A DNA stretch of 64,000 nucleotides from Bradyrhizobium_A sp052115025. GTDB taxonomy: Bacteria > Pseudomonadota > Alphaproteobacteria > Rhizobiales > Xanthobacteraceae. The position numbers and the translations under genes were made by a program. Within the stretch, counting starts at the first letter, position 1. Each line of letters begins with the position of its first letter. The notes under the pieces are model-generated. The model was given only the letters and a program-made list of their open reading frames with translations, had not been told where the DNA came from and ran no database searches. Shown here piece by piece: positions 1 to 7,979 of the stretch. Location of the stretch: contig NZ_JBFRFW010000013.1 of NCBI RefSeq assembly GCF_052115025.1, positions 62,001 to 126,000 of the forward strand, given 5' to 3'.

Positions 1-2001
1 GAGGCGCGCTTCACGGTGTGGTCGATCGCCGACATCACCCGCGACCGCGAGCGCCAGGAAGACGTCTTCCAGGAGCTGCAGCACGCCATCGAGTATCTCG
101 ACCACGCGCCATGCGGCTTCTTCTCGGTCAATCCGGCCGGCGAGGTCGTCTACATCAACGCCACCCTCGCCAACTGGCTCGACCACGACCTCGCCGAGAT
201 CGGCAGCGGCGGGCTCAAGCTCGCCGACATCGTGTCCGGCGACGGCGCGGCGCTGCTCACCTCGATCACCGCCGAACCCGGCGCGGTCAAGACCGAGACC
301 TTCGACGTCGACCTGCGCATGCGCAACGGCAAGACCGTGCCGGTGCGGCTCTATCACAAGCTCGCCTTCGGCGCCGACGGCACGCCCGGCACCTCGCGCA
401 CCCTGGTGATCAACCGCGCCCGCGACGAGGGCCCCGATCCGCAGCGCACCGCCGAGGTGCGCTTCATGCGCTTCTTCGACCACACGCCGATGGCGATCGC
501 GACCGTCGATCGCTCGGGCGCCGTGGCCCGCGCCAACGCCCGCTTCGCCAAGCTGGCGCAGAGCCTGCCGGGCTCCGCCAACAAGTCGATCCTCGCCGTC
601 GTCAACGAGCGCGACCGCGCGGCGCTGACGGCTGCCATCGCCAAGGCCGCCGAAGGGCAGGGCGACATCGCGCCGGTCGAGGCCATGCTCGACGGCACAG
701 CGGAGCGCTGGGGCCAGTTCTTCGTCACAGCGGTCGAGAAGGACGAGCGCGATGCCGAGGTCGCCATCGTCTACATGCTGGAGACCACCGAGAAGCGCAC
801 GCTGGAGAACCGCGTCACCCAGCAGCAGAAGATGGAGATGGTCGGCCAGCTCGCTGGCGGCATCGCCCACGACTTCAACAACGTGCTCTCGGCCATCATG
901 ATGGCCAACGATTTCCTGCTGAACGCGCACAAGCCGACCGACCCGTCGTTCCAGGACATCATGCAGATCAAGCAGAACGCGACCCGCGCCGCGACGCTGG
1001 TGCGGCAGTTGCTGGCGTTCTCGCGCCGCCAGACGCTGCGGCCGCAGGTGCTCGATCTCGGCGACGCGCTGTCCGACCTCACCATGCTGCTGCGCCGCCT
1101 GATCGGCGAGAAGGTCAAGCTCGACCTCGTGCACGGCCGCGACCTGTGGCCGGTCAAGGTCGACGTCTCGCAGTTCGAGCAGGTCATCGTCAATCTCGCC
1201 GTCAACGCCCGCGACGCCATGCCGGATGGCGGCAGGCTCAGCATCCGCACCGCGAACATCGTCACGGCCGAGGCGGCGAAGCTGCCCTACAAGGGCATGC
1301 CGGCGGCGGACTATGTCTGCATCGACGTCACCGACACCGGCACCGGCATTCCCGCCGAGATCGTCGACAAGATCTTCGAGCCGTTCTTCTCCACCAAGGA
1401 GGTCGGCAAGGGCACGGGCCTCGGCCTGTCGACGGTGTACGGCATCGTCAAGCAGACCGGCGGCTTCGTCTATGTCGATTCCGAGCCCGGCAAAGGCACT
1501 TCGTTCCGCATTTTCCTGCCGCGCCATGTCGTCGAGGCGGAGCCCGCGGTCGAGCCCGCCGCGGCTGCCGCGCCGGCGGCTGCGCCGGACACGGCCGCCG
1601 CCGCGCCGGCCAAGCCGCGCGACCTCACCGGGCAGGGCACCATCCTGCTGGTCGAGGACGAGGACGGCCTGCGCGCGCTCAACGCCCGCGGCCTGCGCTC
1701 GCGCGGCTATACCGTGCTGGAGGCGGCCAACGGCATGGAGGCGCTCGACATTCTCGTCGAGAACAACGATGCCATCGACCTCGTGGTGTCCGACGTGGTG
1801 ATGCCGGAGATGGACGGCCCGACCATGCTGAAGGCGATGCGCGGGCGCAATCCGGACCTGCGGATCATCTTCGTGTCGGGCTATGCGGAAGACGCCTTCG
1901 CCCGCAGCCTGCCGGAGAATCAGCAGTTCGCGTTCCTGCCCAAACCCTTCACGCTGAGCCAGCTGGTGGCCCAGGTGAAGGAAACCATGACCGCGTCCTG
2001 A
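1..2001 (+). CDS. cckA: CckA-type hybrid histidine kinase, 3' part
   Basis: The reading frame is open from base 1, so the N-terminus lies outside the window; 666 residues are present. In order there are two PAS-like sensor domains (about residues 25-130 and 145-260), a HisKA H-box GGIAHDFNN with the phospho-His at residue 290, and an ATPase domain with the N-box NLAVNARDAMPDGG and G-boxes DTGTGIP and GKGTGLGLS. An Ala/Pro linker leads to a receiver domain whose phospho-Asp is in SDVVMPEMDG (residue 598). This order matches CckA, the membrane kinase that phosphorylates CtrA through ChpT in alphaproteobacterial cell-cycle control. The missing membrane-anchored N-terminus is presumed to be upstream. 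The next gene is 215 nt away, so this gene ends its transcription unit. Confidence 0.9.
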   Translation, partial: EARFTVWSIADITRDRERQEDVFQELQHAIEYLDHAPCGFFSVNPAGEVVYINATLANWLDHDLAEIGSGGLKLADIVSGDGAALLTSITAEPGAVKTETFDVDLRMRNGKTVPVRLYHKLAFGADGTPGTSRTLVINRARDEGPDPQRTAEVRFMRFFDHTPMAIATVDRSGAVARANARFAKLAQSLPGSANKSILAVVNERDRAALTAAIAKAAEGQGDIAPVEAMLDGTAERWGQFFVTAVEKDERDAEVAIVYMLETTEKRTLENRVTQQQKMEMVGQLAGGIAHDFNNVLSAIMMANDFLLNAHKPTDPSFQDIMQIKQNATRAATLVRQLLAFSRRQTLRPQVLDLGDALSDLTMLLRRLIGEKVKLDLVHGRDLWPVKVDVSQFEQVIVNLAVNARDAMPDGGRLSIRTANIVTAEAAKLPYKGMPAADYVCIDVTDTGTGIPAEIVDKIFEPFFSTKEVGKGTGLGLSTVYGIVKQTGGFVYVDSEPGKGTSFRIFLPRHVVEAEPAVEPAAAAAPAAAPDTAAAAPAKPRDLTGQGTILLVEDEDGLRALNARGLRSRGYTVLEAANGMEALDILVENNDAIDLVVSDVVMPEMDGPTMLKAMRGRNPDLRIIFVSGYAEDAFARSLPENQQFAFLPKPFTLSQLVAQVKETMTAS

Positions 2002-2216
2002 CGCGGCGGCGGGGTCTGTCCTGAAGTTTTCCGTGGATTCGTCGTTGGGGCCTAACGTCGCAACCCAGCCCTGGGAACCTTGATTTTCCTGGGAAAATTG
2101 TCCTCGACCGCGACTGAGGGCCGCAGCCCCGAGGGAACCGGCCGGCTTTTCTTTTGTCCGCCGTTCCCCATCTTAGGGGCGCTTTCCTCTTGGTGGGGAA
2201 TGAAGGGATCTGACCC

Positions 2217-3188
2217 ATGACGTTTTCGCAGCGCATGCGCGCTTCCATCAAGGTTCTGGCCATCGTGCTGTCGGTCGCCATGCCGGTCGCGCTCGCAGCC
2301 ACTGCGGCTGACGCCCGTATCGGCGGCGGCGGCAGCTCCGGCTCGCGCGGGTCGCGGACGTTCTCGGCGCCGCCGAGCACGCCGACCGCGCCCAATGCGG
2401 CGCGGCCGTTCGAACGCAGCATGACCCAGCCCTCGAGCCCCGGCATGAGCGGTCCGGCGGCGGCTGCCAATGCCGGCCGCGGCGGCTTCTTCAACCGGCC
2501 GGGCCTGCTCGGCGGTCTTGCCGCGGGCTTCCTCGGCGCCGGCCTGTTCGGCATGCTGTTCGGCGGCGGCCTGTTCGGCGGCCTCGGCGGCCTGTCGTCG
2601 ATCATCGGCCTCGTGCTGCAGGTCGGCCTGATCGTGATCGTGGTGCGGTTGTTGATGGCGTGGTGGCAGCGCCGCAACGCGCCGGCGACCGCCTATGCCG
2701 GCGGCCCGTCGCAGTTCGACGCGCCGCCGCAGCCCCAGCCCGACCAGATCAAGGGTTTTGGTTTCGGGTTTGGCGCCAACGCGCCGCCGCTCAAGATCGT
2801 GCCGGACGATTATGAGGCGTTCGAGCGCCTGCTCGGCGACATCCAGGCGGCGTGGTCGCGGCAGGATCTTCCGGCGCTGCATCGCCTGGCGACCCCGGAA
2901 ATGGTGTCCTACTTCGCCAAGGATCTCGCGGAGAACGACAAGCGCGGCGTGGTCAACGAGGTGAGCGCGGTCAAGCTGCTGCAGGGTGACCTCGCGGAAG
3001 CCTGGCGCGAGGGTGACAACGACTACGCCAGCGTCGCGATGCGCTTCTCGCTGATCGACAAGACCACCGAGCGCGCCACCGGCCGTGTCGTCGACAACAG
3101 TGACCGTCCGGTCGAGGTCACCGAGGTCTGGACCTTCCTGCGCGAGCGCGGCGGCAACTGGACGCTGTCGGCGATCCAGCAGGTGTGA
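2217..3188 (+). CDS. Tim44-like domain membrane protein
   Basis: A 323-residue protein that starts with a hydrophobic segment (residues 11-33) ending in ALAATAADA, followed by a Gly/Ser/Pro-rich low-complexity stretch. A Gly-rich hydrophobic region with a likely membrane helix lies at about 125-150, and a C-terminal Tim44-like domain at about 190-322 ends in a conserved EVWTFLRERGGNWTLSAIQQV-type strand. Tim44 domains are membrane-associated; bacterial members are thought to act in protein export or membrane homeostasis, but the exact role is unknown. The gene stands alone and is followed by a good terminator. The family call is firm, the function is not. Confidence 0.8.
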   Translation: MTFSQRMRASIKVLAIVLSVAMPVALAATAADARIGGGGSSGSRGSRTFSAPPSTPTAPNAARPFERSMTQPSSPGMSGPAAAANAGRGGFFNRPGLLGGLAAGFLGAGLFGMLFGGGLFGGLGGLSSIIGLVLQVGLIVIVVRLLMAWWQRRNAPATAYAGGPSQFDAPPQPQPDQIKGFGFGFGANAPPLKIVPDDYEAFERLLGDIQAAWSRQDLPALHRLATPEMVSYFAKDLAENDKRGVVNEVSAVKLLQGDLAEAWREGDNDYASVAMRFSLIDKTTERATGRVVDNSDRPVEVTEVWTFLRERGGNWTLSAIQQV

Positions 3189-3218
3189 TCCGCACTTCGT
3201 TTTGCATTGCACATCGAG

Positions 3219-3246
3219 GGCGTCGCGTTCGCGCGGCGCCTTTTTT
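3219..3246 (+). terminator. Rho-independent terminator after the Tim44-like gene
   Basis: The stem GGCGTCGC / GCGGCGCC (one G-T pair) with a 6-nt loop is followed directly by six T residues, 31 nt after the stop codon. Confidence 0.75.
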
Positions 3247-3381
3247 GTTGTGTCGCCGTCATGGCCGGGCACGGGCGGCTGTGGAATAAAGTGCGCCGGG
3301 GCGGGTTGATCACCGACGCGCCGCCGCGGTGCTCGAGGCCGGGCTGAACCAGCTGCCGCGCCGCCATCAGGGAGGACTTTG

Positions 3382-4062
3382 ATGCCGATGCCGAAACAGC
3401 TTCTCGCATTGTCGCTGGGCGCCGCGATCGCGGCGCTGGGGTTTGCCGCCGGGCCGTCCTCGGCGCAGCAGGCCGCCATGACCTTCTTCATCACAAGCAA
3501 CGGCATCGGCAACGGTGGCAATCTTGGAGGGCTCGCCGGGGCGGATAACCACTGCCAGACCCTGGCGCAGGCCGCCGGCGCCGGCGCCAAGACCTGGCAT
3601 GCGTACCTGTCGACCCAGGCCGCCGACGGCAAGGAGGCGATCAATGCGCGTGACCGGATCGGCAAGGGCCCCTGGCAGAACGCCAAGGGCGTCGTCATCG
3701 CCAAGGACGTCGCCGAGCTGCACGGGGCCAACAACCTCACCAAGGAGACGGCGCTGAGCGAGAAGGGGGAGGTGACCAACGGCATCGGCGACCAGCCGAA
3801 CCGGCATGACATCCTCACCGGCTCGCAGCCCGACGGCACCGCCTTCACCGGCGCCGACGACCGCACCTGCAAGAACTGGACGAGCAGCATGCAAGGCGCC
3901 GCCATGGTCGGCCATTCCGACCGCAAAGGCCTCGGCGATACGCCGGCGGCGAAGTTGTGGAACAGCGCGCATCCTTCGCGCGGGCCGGATGGCGGCTGCT
4001 CGCAGGCCGATCTGAAGAGCACCGGCGGCGACGGCCTGCTGTACTGCTTCGCGGTGAATTGA
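3382..4062 (+). CDS. Secreted lectin-like protein of unknown role
   Basis: A 226-residue protein. ATG at 3382 is chosen over an upstream TTG because GGAGGA sits 5 nt before it. Residues 1-27 form a signal peptide ending at an SSAQQA-like cleavage site. The mature part has repeated G/N-rich motifs (LGGLAGADNHC, GKGPWQNAKG, QPNRHDILTGSQPDGT) and four cysteines (HCQT, TCKNW, GCSQ, LYCFAVN), which suggests two disulfides in the periplasm or outside the cell. Bradyrhizobium-group homologues are often annotated as lectins. That label comes from recollection and sugar binding cannot be shown from sequence. It is a monocistronic gene. Confidence 0.7.
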   Translation: MPMPKQLLALSLGAAIAALGFAAGPSSAQQAAMTFFITSNGIGNGGNLGGLAGADNHCQTLAQAAGAGAKTWHAYLSTQAADGKEAINARDRIGKGPWQNAKGVVIAKDVAELHGANNLTKETALSEKGEVTNGIGDQPNRHDILTGSQPDGTAFTGADDRTCKNWTSSMQGAAMVGHSDRKGLGDTPAAKLWNSAHPSRGPDGGCSQADLKSTGGDGLLYCFAVN

Positions 4063-4155
4063 GGCGCGGTGCGCCGCGGATGGCGAGCGGCATGGTCGCG
4101 GAGGGCTCCGGTGCGACACCCGCCGGGGCCCCGTTCGTTTGCAGCCGCTGCAGGG

Positions 4156-4515
4156 TCAGCGATTGCGGCCGTCGATCGGGGTCATCTTCAGCGTCGCCAG
4201 ATCGATATGGTCGATGGCGGCGACGTTGAGCGCCACCACCTGGGTGCCATCCGGCTTCTGGCCGCGGGCGAACACCTCGACGCCGCATTCGGTGCAGATC
4301 TGGTGGCGGATGGCGTGCTTGTTGAACAGGTACTCCCTGAGCGATTCGCCGCCGGCGCGGAGCTGGAAACTCTCCGGCGGCAGAAACGTGAAGTGCAGGC
4401 CCTTCTTGGTGCAGATCGAGCAGTTGCAGGCCGTGATCATGGCGAGGTCGGTGGTGCACTCGAAGCGCACCTGGCCGCAGTGGCAGCCACCGGTATAGGT
4501 TCGCGTCTCGGTCAT
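4156..4515 (-). CDS. GFA/CENP-V family zinc protein
   Basis: A 119-residue protein with the zinc ligands expected for the glutathione-dependent formaldehyde-activating (GFA) fold: GGCHCGQVRF near the N-terminus, CNCSIC in the middle and CTECGVEVF toward the C-terminus. Family members bind structural zinc; some were reported to help form S-hydroxymethylglutathione, but most are uncharacterised. The length is typical. No neighbour supports a specific formaldehyde pathway, so only the family is called. Confidence 0.85.
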   Translation of the reverse strand: MTETRTYTGGCHCGQVRFECTTDLAMITACNCSICTKKGLHFTFLPPESFQLRAGGESLREYLFNKHAIRHQICTECGVEVFARGQKPDGTQVVALNVAAIDHIDLATLKMTPIDGRNR

Positions 4516-4939
4516 CGATCGTCCCCTTCAAGCCGAAGACCCCCACGCTGGGCGGGGTTCGCGGCGGCGCCAAGGCAATCGTATCGCGTCGACAATGGTC
4601 AGGCCAGGACTGCCGGCCGGTGACGCGCGAGGGGACGGGTTGGCCGACACCCGCGGCGCGGCGTCGGCCGATATCCAGGCAACACACGTCCCTGCCGCAG
4701 GGACGACGCAACGCGACTGACGCGCGCGGGGGACCGCGCGGAATCACCCTGAGCCGTTTGTTTGAATGCCATGCGACAGCGCGCTGAAACTTGGGTGACG
4801 GGGCCTTTATGCGGCTCCTACAAAGGGATGGGCGGCGCCCCATCGAATTCCTACGCTGCCGGCGTCATATCTCGCAGGGCCGGCGGCGGCCCCATCGGGG
4901 CCGCGCCATCTGCCGGCGGAACTTGCAGGAATGACTTCC
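4516..4939. other. Intergenic region without a clear gene
   Basis: This 424-nt gap separates the GFA gene from the next small gene. It carries short G+C-rich stretches and an AT-richer patch near 4755-4775 that may hold a promoter. No convincing ORF, RNA or repeat was recognised. Confidence 0.4.
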
Positions 4940-5203
4940 ATGACGTCGGTTCTGTCCACCTTTGCCAGCCACTGGCTGCGGCCGGCTCCGCATCGCAGCC
5001 GCGCCGCGCGTCCCGCGTTCGGGCGCAAGCCGCCGCGATCGCTGCCCGCGACCGTCCGCATCGTGATGGCGCGCGCCTACCGCGCCATGATCGACGCGCG
5101 CATGCGGCGCATCCGCATGGAGCTGGCGCTGCACGGCGTGCGCTACGACCGCGACGACAGGCCCTCGCGCCGTGATTGGAATGCGGCGCGCCCGCACGAC
5201 TGA
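4940..5203 (+). CDS. Small basic protein, DUF1127-like
   Basis: An 87-residue Arg-rich protein. ATG at 4940 is preferred because AGGA (4927-4930) directly abuts the earlier ATG at 4931 but is well spaced for 4940. The middle (VMARAYRAMIDARMRRIRMELALHG) is an amphipathic Arg-rich helix resembling the short DUF1127 segments common in alphaproteobacteria, some of which affect RNA or phosphate responses. Similarity is by eye only. It is a single gene converging on a small secreted-protein gene. Confidence 0.5.
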   Translation: MTSVLSTFASHWLRPAPHRSRAARPAFGRKPPRSLPATVRIVMARAYRAMIDARMRRIRMELALHGVRYDRDDRPSRRDWNAARPHD

Positions 5204-5207
5204 TCGT

Positions 5208-5516
5208 TCAGCAGTTGCGGCAGATGTTCTTCATGCGCTGATTGAGCAGCCTGTCGAGCTCGTCGGACGCGGCATGGACATACTTGTCGTCGGCCTTGCG
5301 GCCGTCGCGCGCGAAGCCGCCGCCCATGCCGCCACCACCGTCGCCAAGATGCAGGCCGCGGCCGCCGAGGTGTCCGCCGTGGCCGCCCCCGCGGGCGATC
5401 GCGGGCGGGGCGCCGCCGGCGGCGGCCATCGCCACAGCCAGCAGCCCGGCCGCGATGACGTGCCGGCGCCAGCGGTGTCGGATGAGGGGCGTGGATGATG
5501 ATCCCGTCGGCATCAT
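5208..5516 (-). CDS. Small Gly/His-rich secreted protein
   Basis: A 102-residue protein starting at the second in-frame Met-Met pair (5516). The longer frame upstream runs through a tandem repeat and is unlikely to be coding. A basic N-terminus and hydrophobic core (IAAGLLAVAMAAAGGAPPAIARG) form a signal peptide. The mature part starts with a Gly/His-rich low-complexity stretch (GGGHGGHLGGRGLHLGDGGGG) and ends with a charged helix and CRNC. No family was recognised. The start lies only 8 nt from four 19-bp direct repeats that would form its 5' leader. Confidence 0.55.
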   Translation of the reverse strand: MMPTGSSSTPLIRHRWRRHVIAAGLLAVAMAAAGGAPPAIARGGGHGGHLGGRGLHLGDGGGGMGGGFARDGRKADDKYVHAASDELDRLLNQRMKNICRNC

Positions 5517-5524
5517 TGCAAGTC

Positions 5525-5600
5525 TTGACCTTGTGAAACGTTCTTGGCCTTGTGGAACGCTCTTGGCCTTGTGAAACGGCCCTGGCCTCGTGAAAAATTT
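5525..5600. repeat. Four tandem 19-bp repeats
   Basis: Four contiguous 19-bp units occupy 5525-5543, 5544-5562, 5563-5581 and 5582-5600, with a consensus close to TTGGCCTTGTGAAACGNTC. Copies 1-3 are nearly identical and copy 4 is diverged. They abut the start of the minus-strand secreted-protein gene, and read on that strand each unit carries a TTTCACAAGGCCAA-like core. Confidence 0.85.
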
Positions 5601-5988
5601 CGGTCGCATACGGCCGCGTGCGTCCGCTGCAGGATAGCTGGCGCGCCGCATGCGGCCAGACTGCGGCGGCCGGCTTCGCGATCACATTTGCGCGCGCGTT
5701 CCCTTCGGACGCGGCCGCAGCACGTGACGGATGGATGTCGGTTGTGTTGCAGGCGTCGGCGGCGCACCGACAATCGCTGTCTGATCCGTCGGACAGCTCG
5801 TGAACGATAAAATGCAGAACCATTCGCTGAGCTAAAATGTCTGTATTGCTGACCATGCAGCGCGTCACATCGCGTGCTTGACCGTACGTTTGTGCCGTCT
5901 ATGGTCCACGGCCGCGATGGCTCGATCCGGCGCCGCTGTAACGAGCGCTGGCGAGCGGTCGGACGAGATGATTTCTGGGAGGCGAGTC
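5601..5988. other. Intergenic region without a clear gene
   Basis: Apart from the adjacent tandem repeats, this 388-nt stretch holds a short inverted repeat (CTGTC ... GACAG near 5780-5800) and an AT-richer patch at 5805-5850 that may be a promoter. ORFs on both strands here have no recognisable features and lack good ribosome binding sites. Confidence 0.35.
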
Positions 5989-6189
5989 ATGGCCGCGATG
6001 AATTTCAATTGCTCCCCCGTGGACAATCCCTGCGCGCAGTGCGGCCAGCCGATCGAGCGGCCGATCTGGTCGGAGCGCGGCAGTGATCGCATGTCGTTCG
6101 TGTGGTCGTGCCAGGCCTGTGGCTATCAGTTCACCACCATCGCGATCTTTCCCTCGCGGCGCGCGGAAGACCGCAAGGTCGCGGCCTGA
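5989..6189 (+). CDS. Small zinc-ribbon protein
   Basis: A 66-residue protein starting at ATG 5989 behind TGGGAGG (5976-5982). Two CxxC knuckles (CAQC and CQAC, about 30 residues apart, the second in WSCQACGYQF) form a typical zinc ribbon. Similar short proteins are frequent in Bradyrhizobium-type genomes without known function. An upstream in-frame start would add 37 unlikely residues and is not used. Confidence 0.65.
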   Translation: MAAMNFNCSPVDNPCAQCGQPIERPIWSERGSDRMSFVWSCQACGYQFTTIAIFPSRRAEDRKVAA

Positions 6190-6364
6190 CGGCGGGCGCG
6201 CCGCGCCCGGGCCGGCCGTCCCGCCCGGGTGGATGGCGCGTGCGCCGCGCGCGGGCCTGCCCGCCGCGTGATCGTCTTGCGGCGTCTCGTGTGTCCCCGC
6301 ACAGTGCGCATCGGCCGATGCGGTGCGTCGGCCGGTCCGGTCGTTGCCGCACGGGGGCATGCGC

Positions 6365-7075
6365 ATGCGCTATGAACTGTACTACTGGCCGATGATCCAG
6401 GGCCGGGGCGAATATGTCCGCCTCGCGCTGGAAGAGGCTGGCGCCGATTATGACGACGTCGCGCGCGGCCCGCGTGGCATGGCGGCGATGGATCGCCTGA
6501 TGGCCGGCAAGGGAACGAAGACGCCGCCCTTCGCGCCGCCGTTCCTGGTCGCGGGCAGCCGCGTGATCGGCCAGACCGCCAACATCCTCTTCTTCCTTGG
6601 GGCCCGGCACGGCCTTGCGCCGAAGGCGGATGCCGCGCGGCTGTGGGTGCACCAGTTGCAGCTCACCATCACCGATTTCGTGGTCGAGATTCACGACACC
6701 CATCATCCGCTCGGACCGTCGCTGTATTACGAGGACCAGAAGAGCGAGGCGAAGAAGCGATCGGCGGATTTCCGGAAGGCCCGGGCGCCGAAATTCCTCG
6801 ACTATTTCGAGGGGCTGCTGAAGGCGAGCGGCGGCAGCTATGTCACCGGCCGCCGCTTGAGCTATGTCGACCTCTCGCTGTTCCAGATCGTCGCCGGGCT
6901 GCGCTACGCATTTCCGAAGATGATGGCGCAACGCGAGCCGCACTATCCGCGCCTCGTCGCGCTGTACGACCGTGTCGCTGACCGGCCCAACATCCGCGCC
7001 TATCTCGCCAGCGACCGCCGCATTCCTTTCAACGAGGAAGGCATTTTCCGGCGCTATCCGGCGCTGGACGGCTAG
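6365..7075 (+). CDS. Glutathione S-transferase (sigma-like)
   Basis: A 236-residue protein. The N-terminal thioredoxin-like domain starts MRYELYYWPMIQGRGEYVRLALEEAG, with Tyr in the usual catalytic position, and reaches PPFLVAGSRVIGQTANI, where the cis-Pro motif for glutathione binding sits. The all-helical C-terminal domain carries the GRRLSYVDLSLFQI N-capping motif. ATG 6365 is used; ATG 6359 is also possible. It probably conjugates glutathione to electrophiles in the cytoplasm, substrate unknown. The next gene starts 58 nt downstream and may be cotranscribed. Confidence 0.85.
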   Translation: MRYELYYWPMIQGRGEYVRLALEEAGADYDDVARGPRGMAAMDRLMAGKGTKTPPFAPPFLVAGSRVIGQTANILFFLGARHGLAPKADAARLWVHQLQLTITDFVVEIHDTHHPLGPSLYYEDQKSEAKKRSADFRKARAPKFLDYFEGLLKASGGSYVTGRRLSYVDLSLFQIVAGLRYAFPKMMAQREPHYPRLVALYDRVADRPNIRAYLASDRRIPFNEEGIFRRYPALDG

Positions 7076-7133
7076 GCCATGCGAGACAACGACGATAGCA
7101 TCGTGGCGGCTTTCTCTCAGGATGGAACGAGTC

Positions 7134-7973
7134 ATGCAGGTTCATTTCAGGCCCTCCCGTCTTGGGCTCGTGCTTCTGTTCGCCCTGCTGACCGCCGCCG
7201 CGCCGGCCCCGGCGCAGTCACCGCCCGCGGGCGAGACGGTGTGGGTCAATGTCACCCAGCGGCTGAAGACCCGCGTCTACGAGAGCCCCGGCCGTGGCGC
7301 CGATCCTGTGCTGGTGGTCGTGCTCCACGGCGATGCGCCGCGGCGGCCGCCAACCTATCAGTATCGCTTCGCGGCCAGTGTCGCCGCGGCGCTGCCGAAC
7401 GTGGTCGCCGCGGCGGTGCTGCGGCCCGGCTACAGCGACGGTGACGAGCGCTCCGACGGCATGCGCGGGGAGACCACCGGCGACAATTACACGCCGGAGG
7501 TGATCGACGCGGTGACGGCGGCGATCACAGCTCTGAAAGAGCGCTATCATCCGCGCGCGGTGGTGCTGGTCGGTCATTCGGGGGGCGCGGCCATCGCCGC
7601 CGACCTGCTCGGCAGCGGAAAGGGCGGGGCCGATGCCACGCTGCTGGTGTCGTGTCCGTGCGATCTCGCGGCGTGGCGCCAACACATGCACAGCGTCCAG
7701 GGCGGGGCGATCTGGGAGCGGCCGGTGCGCTCGCTGTCGCCGATCGCGGAGGCGGATGGCGTGCCCCTGTCCACGAAGGTCACGCTGCTGGTGGGATCGC
7801 AGGACGACGTCGCGCCGCCGGCGCTGACACAGGCTTATGCGGAGACGCTGCGCAAGCGCGGCGTTGCCGTCAGGGCCGATGTGGTGGAAGGCCTGCCCCA
7901 CGACATCCTGCTGGAGCCGGTGGTGATCGACCGGCTCCGCGACATTGTCGACGCGGTGCGCGCCGCGCGTTGA
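7134..7973 (+). CDS. Secreted alpha/beta hydrolase
   Basis: A 279-residue protein with a signal peptide (VLLFALLTAAAPAPAQS) and an alpha/beta-hydrolase core. An oxyanion-hole strand VLVVVLHGDAP is followed by the nucleophile elbow VLVGHSGGAA, an acid candidate in LLVGSQDDVAP and the catalytic His in VVEGLPHDILLEP. It is probably a periplasmic esterase or lipase-like enzyme of unknown substrate. ATG 7134 is preferred; ATG 7122 would add only four residues. It follows the GST by 58 nt and converges on the amidase. Confidence 0.75.
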   Translation: MQVHFRPSRLGLVLLFALLTAAAPAPAQSPPAGETVWVNVTQRLKTRVYESPGRGADPVLVVVLHGDAPRRPPTYQYRFAASVAAALPNVVAAAVLRPGYSDGDERSDGMRGETTGDNYTPEVIDAVTAAITALKERYHPRAVVLVGHSGGAAIAADLLGSGKGGADATLLVSCPCDLAAWRQHMHSVQGGAIWERPVRSLSPIAEADGVPLSTKVTLLVGSQDDVAPPALTQAYAETLRKRGVAVRADVVEGLPHDILLEPVVIDRLRDIVDAVRAAR

Positions 7974-7979
7974 ACGGCG

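Noticed and set aside
2052..4022. Long minus-strand ORF of 656 codons
   Set aside because: It is antisense to the Tim44-like and lectin-like genes, Arg/Ala/Pro-rich, and lacks family features; a G+C-rich shadow.
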